Source of the DNA: Gryganskiella cystojenkinii
Taxonomy: Eukaryota > Mortierellomycota > Mortierellomycetes > Mortierellales > Mortierellaceae
DNA length: 59,376 nt
Assembly: GCA_015852425.1 (NCBI GenBank)
Contig: JAAAIG010000128.1
Location: 1-59,376 of the forward strand
Direction: 5' to 3'
The first letter of the stretch is position 1. Each line of letters opens with the position of its first letter. The notes beneath the pieces were generated by a model. The model made no database searches. It was not told the origin of the DNA and saw nothing but the letters and a program-made list of their open reading frames with translations. The translations under genes were made by a program, and so were the position numbers. Shown in pieces: positions 13,601 to 24,509 of the stretch.

Positions 13601-15649
13601 GAGCGAATCCTGAAGAATAGCAGGGTTGAGGGTCGTTTGAGGGTAGATTTGCTGAGAACGGGTTCCGATCCAGAACAAAAGACCAAGAGCCTTGCGAGAG
13701 TTGACAAAGAAATCGTCGTAGGTGGCCGAAGAAGAGATGACAACGGATGAGATGATTCCCTGAGAATGTCCAGTGGATCCTAAAATGATATCGCGAAGTT
13801 GAGCAGGGGTCTGATCAAGAACCTATATTTATCGTCCAAGTCAAAGAAAGAACAGAAAAAATTGTGGGGCAGTCAGTACTGTATCTCGTTTTCTGTACAG
13901 TACTCAATTTCTTCTCCGGCTCAATTCGACTGCCGAGATGGATGGATCTATTGACACATGAGTCGTTGTATTCTTTTCTGTCTCTTACCTTGAGCATAAC
14001 ATAGTAGTGCATCAGTTGAACAAGTCCGATCAAAGGCAAAGACACGGGAGCCGAAACCAAGTAGGCAACATCGGGCTTTGAGTCTGGGTTCCTAAGCCAG
14101 CCCATGACATCGAGACCCTTCGAATGGAAAACCGAGGCATCGTCAGATTTAGCATGCTCGCGCAACACGGCAGCCATCTCCTCGACGTAGTCCTGAACCA
14201 GGGTGGTATAGGTGGTGTAGATATCAGCGAGCTCATCAAAGTACTCCTCAATGTTTCCTTGACCACCAAAGATGGCAAAGATCTTGGCGGTACCCTCCTG
14301 AGCAGCGGCCATCAAGGCAGAGGTTGGGGGTGTGTATTCGTCCGAGGCGAGCGCATCCATCGAACGGAGGAAGACCAAGGCAGAGAAGAAGGCGTTGATG
14401 ATGACAACGCGGGTATCCTTTGCAAGCTCTCTGGTGACGGCATGGATATCGTTTCCTTTGAGGTATTTGGTGACAAAGAACAAGAACACGGTCTTCAGGA
14501 CAGGGATGAACTGCAGCGAAGGGTCGTTCTATTTGATATAAACGGAATTATCGAGAAGAGGCGAGTTGGCAATTTTTTCAGGTTTTCAAAGTTGTATTGT
14601 TGTTCATTTATCGCATCCAGACTCGATCTTCCCCCAAAAACAAAAAAGAAACAGACGATTCGCCTCTCTGAAAGTAATGGCACCAATCGTGGGAAACCAA
14701 CCAGGGCTCCTCTTCTCTTTTTTGCCTCTTTTCCTTTTTTTTTATACTCTTTCATCCGATGTCGAACGTTAAATTAAATTTTTCTCAGTCGTACCCAAAA
14801 AAAAATTGATGATCCGCTCGTTGTGCCTTCCTTCACTTCCTTTCTTTTTTTTGCAGGGGTTCAAGGATTCCTGTCTGTGTGCGTATTGTTTTTCTTCTTC
14901 TCCATCTCCATCTCCAAAAGGGACAAACGGGAACAAAGGAGAAGGGGACAGACACAAGAGGCACTTTAGGGTAAAGGAGACAAACGTAAATCAGATCCAA
15001 TACATCCACTTATGTCCGCCCCAACACAAAGCAACACCATGTCCAGTTCGGAGTCCTTCAACTTTGTCTCAAAAAAGAACCCAGACAGCGTTCTCTTTTG
15101 CCACCAACACAAACACACCCCTCCACAACTTTTTCCCCCACAAAAGATGAAAGGTAAAAAAATAATTGTGAATTGTCGGCTGCCCTTTGTGGTTCTGATC
15201 TGTTCATTCCTTGTCGGTTTCTCCAGTGGATCCCGTTTGGTCGTCCTCAATGAAAAGAAAACGAAAAAAAGGATTCTGCGCTCCATACTCCCACTATGTC
15301 CTTTTTGAAGTGCCACGTCCAGATCATCACCGACGCCTATATCGTTGATGATTGTTCCTTTCCAAAAAAGAGTTGAGGTCATTGTTTCCAATTTTACCTG
15401 CTCGCTCTTGTCAGTGGCAAACTTGAGGAAACGGGCAACGAGGGCCATCTCGGGAGCCTGGTCATCAGCGACGGCAGCACCTTCCTCAACAACGGGAGCG
15501 GTGTTCTCAGCGCGGCTCGAAAGTAAGAACTCCTCGCGAAGTTGCTCAGCAGCAACCCAGACATCGGCAGGGACGAGGATCGAGACCTCGGAAGTTCCCT
15601 GCTTGAGGGCAAGTGGGCGGGTCAAGTTGGACTGCAACGTGGTCGTCAT
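1649..15649 (-). CDS. FAS: Single-chain type I fatty acid synthase (fused beta+alpha, two ACPs)
   Basis: Eight exons: 15398–15649, 13989–14528, 11876–13822, 9589–11795, 9362–9488, 9112–9271, 5938–9012 and 1649–5823. They encode 4,160 residues. This cytosolic enzyme makes long-chain acyl-CoA from acetyl-CoA, malonyl-CoA and NADPH. Domains in order: acetyltransferase (GHSQG, Ser284); FMN enoyl reductase (about 590–850); dehydratase (about 914–1650, HVNPYFADL and THGMW); malonyl/palmitoyl transferase (GHSLG, Ser1851); Ala/Pro-rich linker; ACP1 and ACP2 (carrier serines 2268 and 2458 in GGKST); ketoreductase (TGAGKGSIG near 2945–2953); ketosynthase (GACATA Cys3567, His3807, His3848); and a C-terminal phosphopantetheinyl transferase (Asp4039 in GVDVEM). 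In yeast these activities are split between Fas1 and Fas2; here one frame continues through the junction in exon 5938–9012. The start is the ATG at 15649, matching the yeast Fas1 N-terminus. Intron 1 is long (869 bp). Fused FAS is known in some basidiomycetes. Confidence 0.97.
6500..6982 (-). repeat. ACP domain copy 2 within FAS
   Basis: Encodes residues 2422–2582, in tandem with copy 1 at a 570-bp (190-residue) period, with its own intact attachment site (Ser2458 in LVGGKSTL). It is followed by a Gly-rich linker ([15 protein letters not shown]) leading to the ketoreductase region. Both copies look functional. Confidence 0.93.
7070..7552 (-). repeat. ACP domain copy 1 within FAS
   Basis: Encodes residues 2232–2392: acyl carrier core plus the structural helices typical of fungal FAS ACP. 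The phosphopantetheine attachment site is Ser2268 in LVGGKSTL. By eye about 135 of 161 residues match copy 2, exactly 570 bp away. Long internal blocks are identical while the first 20 residues have diverged. Confidence 0.93.
14529..15397 (-). other. Unusually long first intron of FAS (869 bp)
   Basis: The donor is CAG|GTAAAA at 15397 and the acceptor is AAATAG ending at 14529. Both sit at phase 0, between the conserved FAS N-terminal exon and the exon beginning NDPSLQF. The other FAS introns are 80–165 bp. The intron contains T-rich runs but no recognised embedded gene. Confidence 0.85.
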
Positions 15650-18088
15650 GATCGGCAAACTTTTTCTTAGAAGATCTCGTTATTTGTGATGGCAATAAAA
15701 GTAGCTTATTGATGGTTTCTTTGAAAGGTTCTTTTTTTTTGAGTCGAAAATTGAATGCAACTTTTCAATATATCTTTCGGTTCAAAAAGAAGGAACAGGG
15801 AGGACGAAGAAACAAAAGAGGCGAGAAGGATGCTGGAGGAATGCGAATGGAAAGGAAATGCAAGAAACAAAAGATATTAAAATGCAACAGTAAAGTATTA
15901 ATACGGAGAAGAAGACGAAGGTGGTAGATGAGAATGAGATAATGAGGAGGATGGATGGGGAGGATGAAGAAAGGAAGAAAGGAAATAAAAGTCGGAAAAA
16001 AAGTACTGTAATATCCAAAAAAAAATAAAAATGCCGAAGAAGGCGTTGTTCCCAACAACTACTTCTGATGTCCACAACACAAACCACCATAGTGAAAAAG
16101 AGTTGTGCGCGTTTCGAGTGAAGTTTGATCCAGCCAGCTCGATAAGATAACGTTTGTATTCAGTCTTGTGCTAGAGCCATGTAAATCGCGGCCAGATCAA
16201 ATTATATTTGAATCGAACAAACCCCCACTTTTCTCCAACATTTTTTTTTTTTTATATTTTTTATTTTTCGAAACCCAGCCCGTGGCGGGATCGCCCCCAA
16301 CAAAGACGACCTTTTTACTTTACTTTTTTTTTTCTTTCTCGCTCCTGTTTCCCAGGGCAGGTCTACTATTGAATGAGATTCTCTTTTTAATTGTCTATTC
16401 AATCACCTCGCTCGTCCTGGTCCAAAGAGTGAGTCTGTGGAGAGGGAGACTTTGCTCTGACGGGGGCCGGGTCGATATCTGGGGTCTGATCCAGACCTTG
16501 TCCTCAAAAGAAATAACCCAGATCCGGACTCTTATTCAGATTTTCAGGAGAACGAACCCATACACTTCTTTGTGTAGATCGGATAGACCTGGCGCAATTG
16601 ACAGCCCGAAAGAAGTCGATTCTCGATCCCTTCGCAGTTGCAAGAATGACAGTGACAGATTCTCTTTTATTTTCATGCACAGTATAAAGTCATTAAGAAC
16701 CAGGGCAGAACCGAAAAAAGGCGACAGGGCATGTTGGCTCTCGCAATTTTGTGTTTTTTGCTGGAATGGGCCACCCAACCCAACGGACTCTCCCCATCAG
16801 AGTTTGTCTTCGAAAGGATTGTTGTGACTGCTTCTTCTGCATTATCCATTGCCCCCAAATTATTTTTTTTCTTTTTTTTTGGGTTCGAGAACGTTGTCGA
16901 TTTTTTTTTTTTTTTTTTTTTTGTATTCTTTTTTTTCTTAGAATTCTTTTTTTTGTTTTTTNNNNNNNNNNTGCTTGTCCGAACGCGTTCCTTCCGTAGA
17001 CTTCTCTTCTGTGCACTTCTTTATGTGATCCCTGTCGCGATTGTGGCATCTTTCGGCAATGACCAGAACGGGAAGAGCCATCCGGAACAAAACATTCCTC
17101 TCCTGTCGATTTTTTTTCTCTGATTCTCTTTTCTTTATCGCAACACTACAATTTTATCCACGATGACCGGTCAAGCCCATCCCCACTGCCACGTCAATGT
17201 GCCCCAAAATTATCCATGCTTTCCTTTCTACCCTTGGTTTGATACTCACCGAAATAAAGTCGTCTCGTCCTAGTGCTACGGGGTCCTTTCACCTATGGCG
17301 ACACGTTTCTTGATAGTTACTTTATAATCTTGCCACCCCACCCCTCAAATTTCGAGACCGCCCTTGGGAATGAAATAAGATAGGACCCCCAGAGAGTGAG
17401 AGAACCAGTACAACCAGGCGTACAAACGTCAATCATCTTCGCTTTAGATAGAATGATTGTGGTCTTGTCCGGTTTGCAAAAACAACAAAGCATTTTCCAT
17501 GCCTGGACCCTTAATTTCCCAAACATGTTGTCTGTGCGCAACCCAGCGTTTATCGTATCCGCAGACAGAAAACCAGACCAACCAGTTACAACACTACAAG
17601 ATCCTATCGACTCCTTGCTGAGTGGGTCACTACTACTGCAGTCAGAGCCAAATCTTTTGTTGTTACCTGTCATAGGCGGCACTTGCTTAAGATACTTGTC
17701 AACAAAGAAAACAGACGCCCTAAACGTAAAAAATGCTGATCATCGCTGGCCTAATACGTTTCTGCAAAAGGAAGACTTTCTCCGGTATCAAAATCGAATG
17801 GTCTAGCAAAGGTTTATTTTTTTTTGCAATTAAAGGAAACGGAGGCATTGTTTGAAGACGCGTCGAATGTGTCTACGTATCTTGTCTTTTGCAGGTGTCG
17901 ATGAGTGGAATAGAGACGCGCCTGTGTTCTTTTTTCTTCTTTTTAATTTCTTTTTTTAAGTCGACTCATTCCCGAAAGTAAATTGATGAGTGGGTGACGA
18001 TATATCATGTAGCAATGAAAAATCCGGGTCAGGTCCGCCTTGAGGTTATTTTTTAGTGTATTATCGAGGTACAAAAAGTCGGCACAGT
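15650..18088. other. 2.4-kb non-coding region upstream of FAS, with assembly gap
   Basis: This lies between the FAS start (−) and the NDUFA8 3' end (−), so it should hold the FAS promoter and 5' leader. It contains purine-rich runs (15780–15990) and very long T tracts around 16240–16340 and 16860–16960. Short open frames (for example 17396–17806) show no recognisable family. No tRNA or other RNA gene was found. Confidence 0.6.
16962..16971. other. Assembly gap (10 N)
   Basis: Ten Ns directly follow a run of near-pure T (16860–16961). This is a typical assembly break at a homopolymer, and the true gap length is unknown. Confidence 0.99.
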
Positions 18089-18772
18089 CTAGTTGTAGAT
18101 GGTCTTCTCGCGGAGGTGGATAGGGGTACCGGAAGCTTCGGGGATGACCTTCTCCAATTTCTATATTGTTCAGGAGAAATAAAGCGGGTGGTATTTGTTA
18201 ATGACCTCTCCTTGCAAGTGATCCAACGTTCCGATCCGGCTCTAGATCCTTGAGGAAAAAATTGCTGCCAACGGTCGCTTACCAATTTGGAAAAGACGCA
18301 CTCGTTCAAGGTTCTCTCGGGTTTGCGGCAGGCATAGTACTCCTGGTTATGCTTCTCCAAGCACTTGTAGTGTGCCTCCCACTCCTTTTCGCAGTTCTCG
18401 CGAAGCTTGGTGATGCTATACAGAATATAAGCAATCAGATATTATTGATTAGACCCCATATTTCGTCTTCCATTTCGCCTTTTCCTTGCGGCAATTTTCA
18501 AACGAACAATTGCGATCAAGGAACACGTACAGATCCATGGCGCAACGGGTGACCTTGCGTCCTTCCTTCAAACAGTGTGCAGGGTCGTTGTTCTCGCTCT
18601 TGCAGAGCATGAAATCCTCGTTGTAATCCTTGCAGTAGGCTCCGATGAAGAAAGCGGCGGACTTGAGAGGAGCCGAGGTAGCACCGATCTCGGGGTGAGC
18701 AGCATCAGCGGGGGCAGGTGTGGGGTCGATGAACTTGCCGGTGGGCAATGATGCTTCACGATGGGTGGCCAT
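18089..18772 (-). CDS. NDUFA8: NADH:ubiquinone oxidoreductase subunit NDUFA8 (complex I, CHCH protein)
   Basis: Three exons (18531–18772, 18283–18415, 18089–18160; introns 115 and 122 bp) encode 148 residues. Four perfect CX9C pairs are visible: C47/C57, C67/C77, C89/C99 and C110/C120. This quadruple CX9C pattern is the hallmark of NDUFA8 (the 19-kDa/PGIV subunit), a structural subunit on the intermembrane-space side of complex I imported by the Mia40 disulfide relay. There is no cleavable presequence, as expected for that route. The motif around CRKPERTLNECVF is strongly conserved in the family. The protein is slightly shorter than the human one (172). It is divergent from the RNA-binding protein gene at 19985. 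Confidence 0.95.
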
Positions 18773-19984
18773 GATAATAAGTGTCTATGGGTAGGGTCGA
18801 TGGGGAGGAAAGAGTGGAGAGAGGCAAAAGTCCGAGGGTCTGTTCGAGTCAAGGGTCGAGACAAAGGTCACATTCCATGTAGACACAGTAACGAGAGTGG
18901 TAAAGGAAAGAGAAAGGAGGGATCAGGGAGGGATGGAAAGAAAAAAAGATGCGAGTCATTAGTCATTGTGTCTCTCTTGTTTCCTGATCCTGTCGTAGTA
19001 CCCAGTCGAACTGATCAGTTGTAGATCTCTCTAATCGCGTCTCCGGGCTAATGGAGATGTGATGTGGGCTCATGCGACCAGAACGAAAGAGGACCGGATC
19101 CGACCGGGATCCATGGATAAACACGTACAGATAAAGAGTTGATTCGGCCGGAGGGGTATGAGATTGGAGATCCTGATTTGCCGAAAGGGGGTGGACAAGG
19201 AATGGAATGTAGGTTTCTTCTTTGAAGGAGTCAGACACCGAACAAGATGGGTTTGATGCTGAGGCACCAAGAATGTCCGATCAGCAAAGAGTTCGGAGAT
19301 GTGACTTTTTACGCGAATAAATATTACGGTGACGTAGGCCAGTCTTTTTTTGTTCGTTCAAGACTGATGCCAACCCAGCGAACGGGTTTCTTTCTTCACT
19401 CCCCATCACCCATTACCTTGGATACAAAAGGACGGAAAGAAAGAACAGTCGACTCTTTATCTCCCTCTCCCTTTCCCTCTTTTTTCTGTGTTTTTTCTTT
19501 TCTTTTCTTTTTTTCTCTTTTTTTTATCTTTACTCAGGTAACATTTATTTAGGAAGATGCTCTTTGAAAGACACCAACTAATACACGCCACTCCAACTCC
19601 CAACGGCGTCCACAGACTTTTCTCGGGACAAACATGGCGCAGACCAAAGTCGTGTCTACATATACGAGAACATTGTCTAGCTCGCACACCAATCGACAGT
19701 GAGGCTCTACAGATCGATAATCGACAAACTCTTGACAATGGACATCGACGACCGTTACCTCCCCCTCCCGAGACGCGTCAATCCACGCTCTCTTTTTTAA
19801 CTCATCGCGAGATCTCGCTTCTTGAAGACTGCAAACTAACGACGATCACCCGTCTTTTTGTTGGACAGTTTCTTTCATTTTCTTATCATCACTACTATCT
19901 GTACCCACTTTTTCGGTTTCAAGTCTTTCTCGTCGCTTTATCTTCACACCTTTTCAGTTCCTTTTGTAACGAATATTCTTCAAG
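18773..19984. other. Divergent intergenic region NDUFA8 / TIA-1-like gene
   Basis: This 1.2-kb stretch has a purine-rich part near NDUFA8 (18800–18960) and a long pyrimidine tract at 19455–19540 ending in TTTACTCAG, which could be a 5'-UTR intron acceptor for the + gene. No coding signal was recognised. Confidence 0.55.
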
Positions 19985-21967
19985 ATGGATCAGTACGCTC
20001 AGAACCAGGACGCTTCGTCTCAACCCGTCACACCCGCCCCTAGCTCAGGCATGGCCACCTCCAGTCCCTCTGTCTCGAACGCGACTGCACAAGGATCCGC
20101 TGGTGCCGCCCCTGCCTTCCAGCCTGATGAGAGCTCAAAGACCCTCTACGTCGGAAACTTGGATCAGAGTGTCAACGAGGCTTTCTTGCAAGAAATCTTT
20201 TCTCAAAATGGAGGTCAGGTCGAGAGTGTCAAGATCATCCGTGACAAGAACGTGAGTCTCGATCTGTATCAGCGTTTCTATTTGGTCCATTAGGAAAACT
20301 GTTTTTCTGTGTTTCTAATGCGTTACAATTCATCTGATACTAGTTTGCTCACCAGGGTGGACTCAACTACGGCTTTGTTGAGTTTGTCAATCATGACGAG
20401 GCCGAGAACGCTTTGCAGGCCATGAACGGAAGACGTGTTTACCTTCATGTAATTATACAGATCTCCAGGGTTTGTCAATGCCTTTTTTGCTCTCAAAAAA
20501 AAGAGACTAAATCACATTTTATTTTCCCTCAACACGTCACAGGAGATCAAAGTCAACTGGGCTTTCACTGGACAAGTTGCCGGCAAAGAGGACACTGCCT
20601 GTAAGATTCATCAAAGGTTTACTTTTACGACTCGATGGGCACTATAATACACAAAATACTCATCGCCACCGAATTTTTTGCTTTTACACAATAACAGCCC
20701 ACTACCATATCTTCATTGGAGACATCAGCCCAGAGATCAACGACGACGCCTTGAGCCAGGCCTTTGGAGTGTTTGGCAGTATGACGTAAGTACAAAGAAC
20801 AGACCGTTGACCGGTGACAGACTTTTTGGCGATGATACTGGCGACGTTTAATATACGATGTTCTAACTACTCGTTTCTTTCTTCGCTTCCAAAATGGAAC
20901 ATAGGGATGCCCGCGTTATGTGGGATGCCAATTCTGGAAAGTCTCGCGGATATGGATTTGCTGCTTTCAAGGAGCGTGCTGTAAGTTTATTGAAATATGA
21001 GGATATCATACGGAGCTGATGGGACACTTGATTGACTTTTTTTTCATTTCAAAATTATTCATATAGGATGCTGAGCGTGCTATTATGACGATGAACGGAC
21101 AGACCCTCGGTAATAGGCCCGTCCGTTGCAACTGGGCCAGTCAACGCGGCATGCCCGGCCCTGCTTTCGGTCATCAAGGTATGTCTACCTTTTTTGACCA
21201 TTTCTTATTTTCACTCTTTAAACGTACTCAAAGCAAAAAAACTAACGACTGAGGAACTTTTATTATATATTAGGTATGCATGGAAACTCTTTCAAGATGG
21301 TGGTTGGTCAGGCACCCCACTTCAACACAACCGTTTATATCGGAAATTTGCCCCCTCAGACGACCCAAGAGGACCTGATGCCCTTCTTCCAACCTTTTGG
21401 CTTTGTGGTCGACATGAGATTGCAGGCGGATCGTGGCTTTGCGTTTGTCAAGTTGGAGACTCACGAGAAGGCTGCGAATGCAATTGTTCGATTGGCTGGT
21501 ACGATGATCAATGGCCGTCCTGCTAAGGTAAATCGAGCACGCTCTCTTCTACCCCTCACAACCGAGCATGTCTGTATTCGAAAAGGGAAATAACCTTAAT
21601 GTTTGGTTTATACATCTTTTTATAGCTATCATGGGGCAAAGATCGTACGGCAGAGAATGCTGTGCGCAACAACCACTATGGTTACTATAACAATGGATCT
21701 GGATACCCCATGGGAGGTCCTCAGAACAATGGCGCCTACCCTTACTCGTACAATAACAATAACAACAACAACAACAACCATCTCCATCACCAAAACAACA
21801 ACGGTCACCACCACCATCACCATCCCCATCATAACAACAATAACCACAACAATGGCGGTATGCAGAACCACTATGGCGGCAATGGACAGGGATATGGCCG
21901 TGCCGGTCCCTCTCATCATCACCAACAGCAGCAGCAGCAGCAGCACCTCCAGATGAACAAGGCATAA
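19985..21967 (+). CDS. PUB1: TIA-1/Pub1-type RNA-binding protein with three RRMs
   Basis: Eight exons (19985–20251, 20356–20448, 20543–20600, 20698–20785, 20905–20980, 21067–21178, 21274–21527, 21626–21967) encode 429 residues. There is a Ser/Ala/Pro-rich N-terminus, then RRM1 (LYVGNL at 54–59), RRM2 (IFIGDI at 144–149, later GYGFAAF), RRM3 (VYIGNL at 252–257, GFAFVKL), and a low-complexity Asn/His/Gln/Tyr/Gly tail from about 329. The RRM2 end (RPVRCNWASQRG) and the order of the three RRMs match Pub1/TIA-1/TIAR. These proteins bind U-rich RNA, affect mRNA stability and splicing, and enter stress granules through their prion-like tail. That is family knowledge; the role here is inferred. The highly split RRMs were rebuilt from splice consensus and conservation. 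Confidence 0.93.
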
Positions 21968-22024
21968 GGAAGGGTGATCTTCTCTTTACGTTATGGCACA
22001 CCCGTTGCCAATGTAAAATTGTGA

Positions 22025-22030
22025 AATAAA
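22025..22030 (+). terminator. AATAAA polyadenylation-like signal after TIA-1-like gene
   Basis: AATAAA lies 58 bp after the stop codon, followed by T-rich sequence. It is a plausible 3'-end signal. Confidence 0.5.
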
Positions 22031-22166
22031 ATTTGCTTCAAACACGAATACGAATAGCTGTGGTTTAATTAGAGGTAGGGGTATTGTACAAAAGGATAAA
22101 ACGATTCACTATTCTATGAAGAAAGAGTAAACGAGCTTTGTTGTTTTCTTGATATGATGGTTTTTT

Positions 22167-24036
22167 TTACAGCTCGTCGTGCTCAATTTCGGCCTGCTCC
22201 TTCTCCTGCTCCTGCTCCTGCTCCTGCTCCTTCTCCGCCAGCTCGTGGTCCTGCTCGATCTCACTTTGATCCTGCTCCATCTCATCATGTTCGTGGTCTT
22301 GCTCATCGTGGCTCTCCTCCATCTCATCGTGCTCCTGCTCAATCTCGTCCGCAGTCACGGGCTTCTCCTCAGGGACGTCGACATGGAACTTGTTGACAGC
22401 GTTCTCGTTCAAGAACTCGACAAACGCAGCCGCAGAGCGATCACCTTCATAATCAACATACTCGCTCGATCCAGCCTTACGGAACTTGATTGTGGGGAAA
22501 CCAGGGACCTCAAAGGGCAAGTCCAAGGGAAGATCGTTGGCTGTTGCATCCATCTTGGCGACAACAATGTCAGAACCCTTGTATAATTCACCAATCTGTT
22601 CATAAATAGGGGCCAAAGCCTTGCAGTGTCCGCACCAAGGAGCATAAAACTCGATCAAGACATCCTTGGACTGATCCTCGACAATCTCCTTGTAGGTCGT
22701 GGCTACAACGACTTTGACGGGACCATCGTTCGTCTCGGGAACGAGCTCAGACTTGATCGAGGGCTCGGCGGTACCATTCAAAACACCGTCAGCGAGAGTA
22801 CGGATATCCTCAATGGTCAACTCCTTGCTCTGGTCCAAGGGGTATTTGGTGCCGACGTGAACATCCTGAATACCGAAAGCGGGCCAGGACTCTTGGAGGT
22901 TCAAGTTTTCGGCATGGGCACCAAACTTCTCGCCGTCAATAAAGACAAAGTTCATCTTGCCCTTCAACTCCTTGGCGAGGGTCTCGATCTCGGCACGGTA
23001 CTGGTCCCGGTGCTCATCCGAGCCGGCAAAGAGATAGGCCAAAGGAAGACCCGAGTCCATATAACGGGCGTAGTTTTGGGGACCGATCTCATCCACGATG
23101 GGCATACCGTTCTCGCGAATGAAATCCACGAGTGAATCCTCATCGAATTCCTCACCAGCGAGGACGTTCTTGCCCTCATCGAACTGCTTGAAGAGAGTGA
23201 TACCAGTGGTTTCTTGGATGTCTTCGCTGGGCTCGACAACACCAAAAACATAGTCGTCACGGAGGAGGTTGGCGACGTGCTCGAGGACCGCACGCTTCTC
23301 AGAGTCCTTGGGGAGGACACCGATGACGACAACCTTGTCCGAGGTAGAGAAGGTGGTAAAGGTCTCTGCAGAGAGTTGAGAAAGGGCGGGCAAGCTCTGC
23401 TTCTTGAGGTAGCTGACGATACCGTCGGCCTTGCGCGGTCCCTGGTAGTCAGTGGCTTCACCCTCCCTAAATGAAGATAAAAGGTTAGAGAGGAGAAAGA
23501 GAGAGTAAGATAAACCTGATGCAATTGATGTAGGCTACCAGTTATTGTAACCTCGATCTGCTGAGGATTTTTGATCCTCTAGTTTTTTCCTTACTTGAAG
23601 ATCTTCAGAGTGGGGTAACCCTGAACTCCGTGTTCCTGGCAAAGCTCAGTGTGGACAGTGCAGTCGACCTTGGCAACGGGGATGTTGTGTTCCTTGAGCT
23701 CAGTGGCAGCGATCTCGTATTCGGGGGCTATTTGAAAATAGAAGGGCAGCAGGTGAGTCGATTGTTCTTGGTTTGATTCAAAGTAACAACGATAGAAGTC
23801 GAGTCCAAGAACAAAAAAGAGGTATAAAGAACAATACCAAGAGCTTGGCAGTGCCCGCACCAGGGGGCATAGAACTCGACGAGGATCAACTTCTCGGCAG
23901 GGACGGTAGCGGTGAAGTTTTCTTGACCGAGAACAAGGACATCCGACTTGACATCTTCAGCCTCGGAGGCGTTGACACCGGCAAAGAGGGAAGTAGCAGC
24001 AAAGCTGACGAGGGCAACGGCAGAAGAGAGACGCAT
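22167..24036 (-). CDS. PDI1: Protein disulfide isomerase (ER)
   Basis: Three exons (23838–24036, 23595–23727, 22167–23466; introns 110 and 128 bp) encode 543 residues. The N-terminus has a signal peptide of about 20 residues. There are two thioredoxin domains with WCGHC active sites (C60–C63 and C389–C392) separated by two redox-inactive thioredoxin-like domains: the classical a-b-b'-a' order. The C-terminus is a long, very acidic, Glu/Gln/His-rich tail ending in HDEL, the fungal ER-retention signal. The enzyme forms and isomerises disulfides in secretory proteins. It shares a 473-bp promoter with SEC22, divergently transcribed; a UPRE-like sequence at 24274–24288 suggests unfolded-protein-response control (inference). 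The acidic tail of about 65 residues is longer than in many fungal PDIs and made of EQ/HDE repeats. Confidence 0.97.
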
Positions 24037-24509
24037 ATTGGTGGGAATGTGTGTGTGAGTGGAAAGGGATGAGGGGAATGAGGGTGGGAAAAAGAAGGGA
24101 AATGACAAGAGATGATGATGAGAAGAAAAGAAACAAAAAGGAAAGATGTCCAACGGCCCTGTCACACGAAAATATTACTTTCTTGTTTGCAGGGGCAGAG
24201 CTTAATCAATTAAATTGAAGACTTTGTTACAATTTTCCACGGGATTTGTGCGAGGGATGGACGGGGCCAATAAGGAGCTGGAGCGTGGAGGGTCAGTGAT
24301 GCCAATTCAAATTTCGAATTATTTTTATTAATTTCTTTTTCTCATCACAAACTTCATTCGACAAACTATTGGACAAGCACACAGCTTCGCTTGAGTATCG
24401 GACTGGAAATCATAGTGCGAAAAGGACACACGAAAACAAAACGACGACCGGGGATCAACAGGACTATCATCACTACTCTTACGCTCGCCCACATACCCCT
24501 TACAGCATT
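24037..24509. promoter_or_regulatory. Divergent promoter PDI1 / SEC22
   Basis: This 473-bp stretch separates two divergent ER genes. It contains CCAAT at 24267–24271 and GGAGCTGGAGCGTGG at 24274–24288, which resembles the yeast KAR2 UPRE but lacks two bases. No other element was clear. Confidence 0.45.

Noticed and set aside
14966..15397. Coding extension of FAS exon 1
   Set aside because: A consensus donor at 15397 and the strong match of the next exon (14528 onwards) to FAS show this is intron.
17396..17806. 136-codon plus-strand frame in the FAS upstream region
   Set aside because: Both strands are open, with no recognisable domain or conserved motif and no gene-like context.
24267..24288. 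Mammalian-type ERSE (CCAAT-N9-CCACG) in the PDI promoter
   Set aside because: The CCAAT is followed by CGTGG in the wrong orientation and at 12 rather than 9 bases. Only the looser resemblance to the yeast UPRE is kept.
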